DNA of 64,000 nt from positions 80,062-144,061 of the forward strand of contig JAUICD010000002.1 of the NCBI GenBank assembly GCA_030427965.1, given 5' to 3'. Positions 63,881 to 64,000 of this stretch are shown here, piece after piece. Both the position numbers and the translations under genes were made by a program. Within the stretch, counting starts at the first letter, position 1. Every line of letters starts with the position of its first letter. The stretch is from Bdellovibrionia bacterium (GTDB lineage: Bacteria > Bdellovibrionota > Bdellovibrionia > Bdellovibrionales > JAUICD01). The notes under the pieces were generated by a model that saw nothing but the letters and a program-made list of their open reading frames with translations, did no database searches and was not told the DNA's origin.

Positions 63881-64000
63881 GGAACTACAATTATGGGATT
63901 TGGGTTGATTAAAGTGGTGGGTAAAACCATGTCTTTTATGCAGTTGAATGAACTCGATTTAAAAAAATACGACGACCATTACCTAAAATTGAAGCTTATT
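63857..64000 (+). CDS. ruvC: RuvC Holliday-junction resolvase, N-terminal part fused in frame to MlaE copy 2
   Basis: From about 63857 the same frame reads LKILGIDPGTTIMGFGLIKV, then VGKTMSFMQLNELDLKKYDD and HYLKLKLI. This matches the RuvC N-terminus as I know it: (M)-x-I-L-G-I-D-P-G-x-x-x-x-G-[FY]-G-[VL]-I, with the first catalytic Asp in G-I-D-P-G, and the later H-x-R/K-L-K-L-I helix. RuvC cuts Holliday junctions made by RuvAB. The normal start codon would stand where CTG (63857-63859) is; the only nearby alternative is GTG 63848. The gene runs off the window at 64000. Confidence 0.85.
   Translation, partial: MKILGIDPGTTIMGFGLIKVVGKTMSFMQLNELDLKKYDDHYLKLKLI

Overview
The window looks like a chromosomal segment of a low-GC, Gram-negative bacterium of the Bdellovibrionota (Bdellovibrio-like) type. 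This is an inference. It rests on a TIGR02147-family regulator (50005-50808), many small exported proteins of unknown function, a Tad/Flp locus, Mla-type lipid transport genes, outer-membrane barrel proteins, and the J-domain/RodZ-type HTH protein beside a MinD-like ATPase. GTG and TTG starts and 1-8 bp gene overlaps are common. I saw no tRNA, rRNA, CRISPR array, transposase or phage gene.

Layout, left to right. 1-4353: end of a TPR protein, then a plus-strand run of a class III aminotransferase, AstD-type dehydrogenase and MltG. 4510-9245: a sparse accessory stretch with exported proteins, an Asp/Glu racemase-like enzyme, a possible secreted toxin-44-like protein and an exported phosphoribosyltransferase-like protein. 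9463-19481 (minus): a dense housekeeping operon, rpsB-tsf-pyrH-frr-uppS-cdsA-rseP-tsaB-(MinD-like)-(J/HTH)-rluD-pgeF, covering translation, envelope lipid synthesis, sigma-E-type proteolysis and tRNA/rRNA modification. 19697-25463: FAD enzyme, CFI-box protein, priA, an exported protein and galU. A perfect 36-bp inverted repeat lies just upstream of galU. 26884-28867: groES-groEL with a clear terminator. 28980-33199: two outer-membrane barrel candidates, DedA, a CheY-like regulator and a small membrane protein.

33193-46339 is the main accessory system. It is a Tad-type pilus operon on the minus strand (Flp pilin, small membrane protein, prepilin peptidase, three TadE/F-like pseudopilins, CpaB/RcpC, secretin, a TadZ-TadA fusion and one TadB). 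It continues with very short gaps into an exported RHS/YD-repeat protein and two small exported peptides sharing a G-I-G-E tail motif. Across a 496-base non-coding stretch lie an unknown protein, a TPR protein and a further pilin-like bitopic protein.

46500-51662 holds a DUF2203 protein, nadE, a DnaQ-like exonuclease, a ferredoxin, and the TIGR02147 regulator divergent from an exported Cys-containing protein. 51909-57658 (minus) is ndk-rlmD-pilF-rodZ-GT39-PHP-like. 57760-60749 is mdh-sucC-sucD with its own strong terminator. 61185-64000 carries two MlaF-type ATPases and two MlaE-type permeases. The second permease reading frame switches in-frame into the start of RuvC at a shared K-I-L-G-I-D-P segment. 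This is the most striking anomaly in the window and is either a gene fusion or deletion, or an assembly join.
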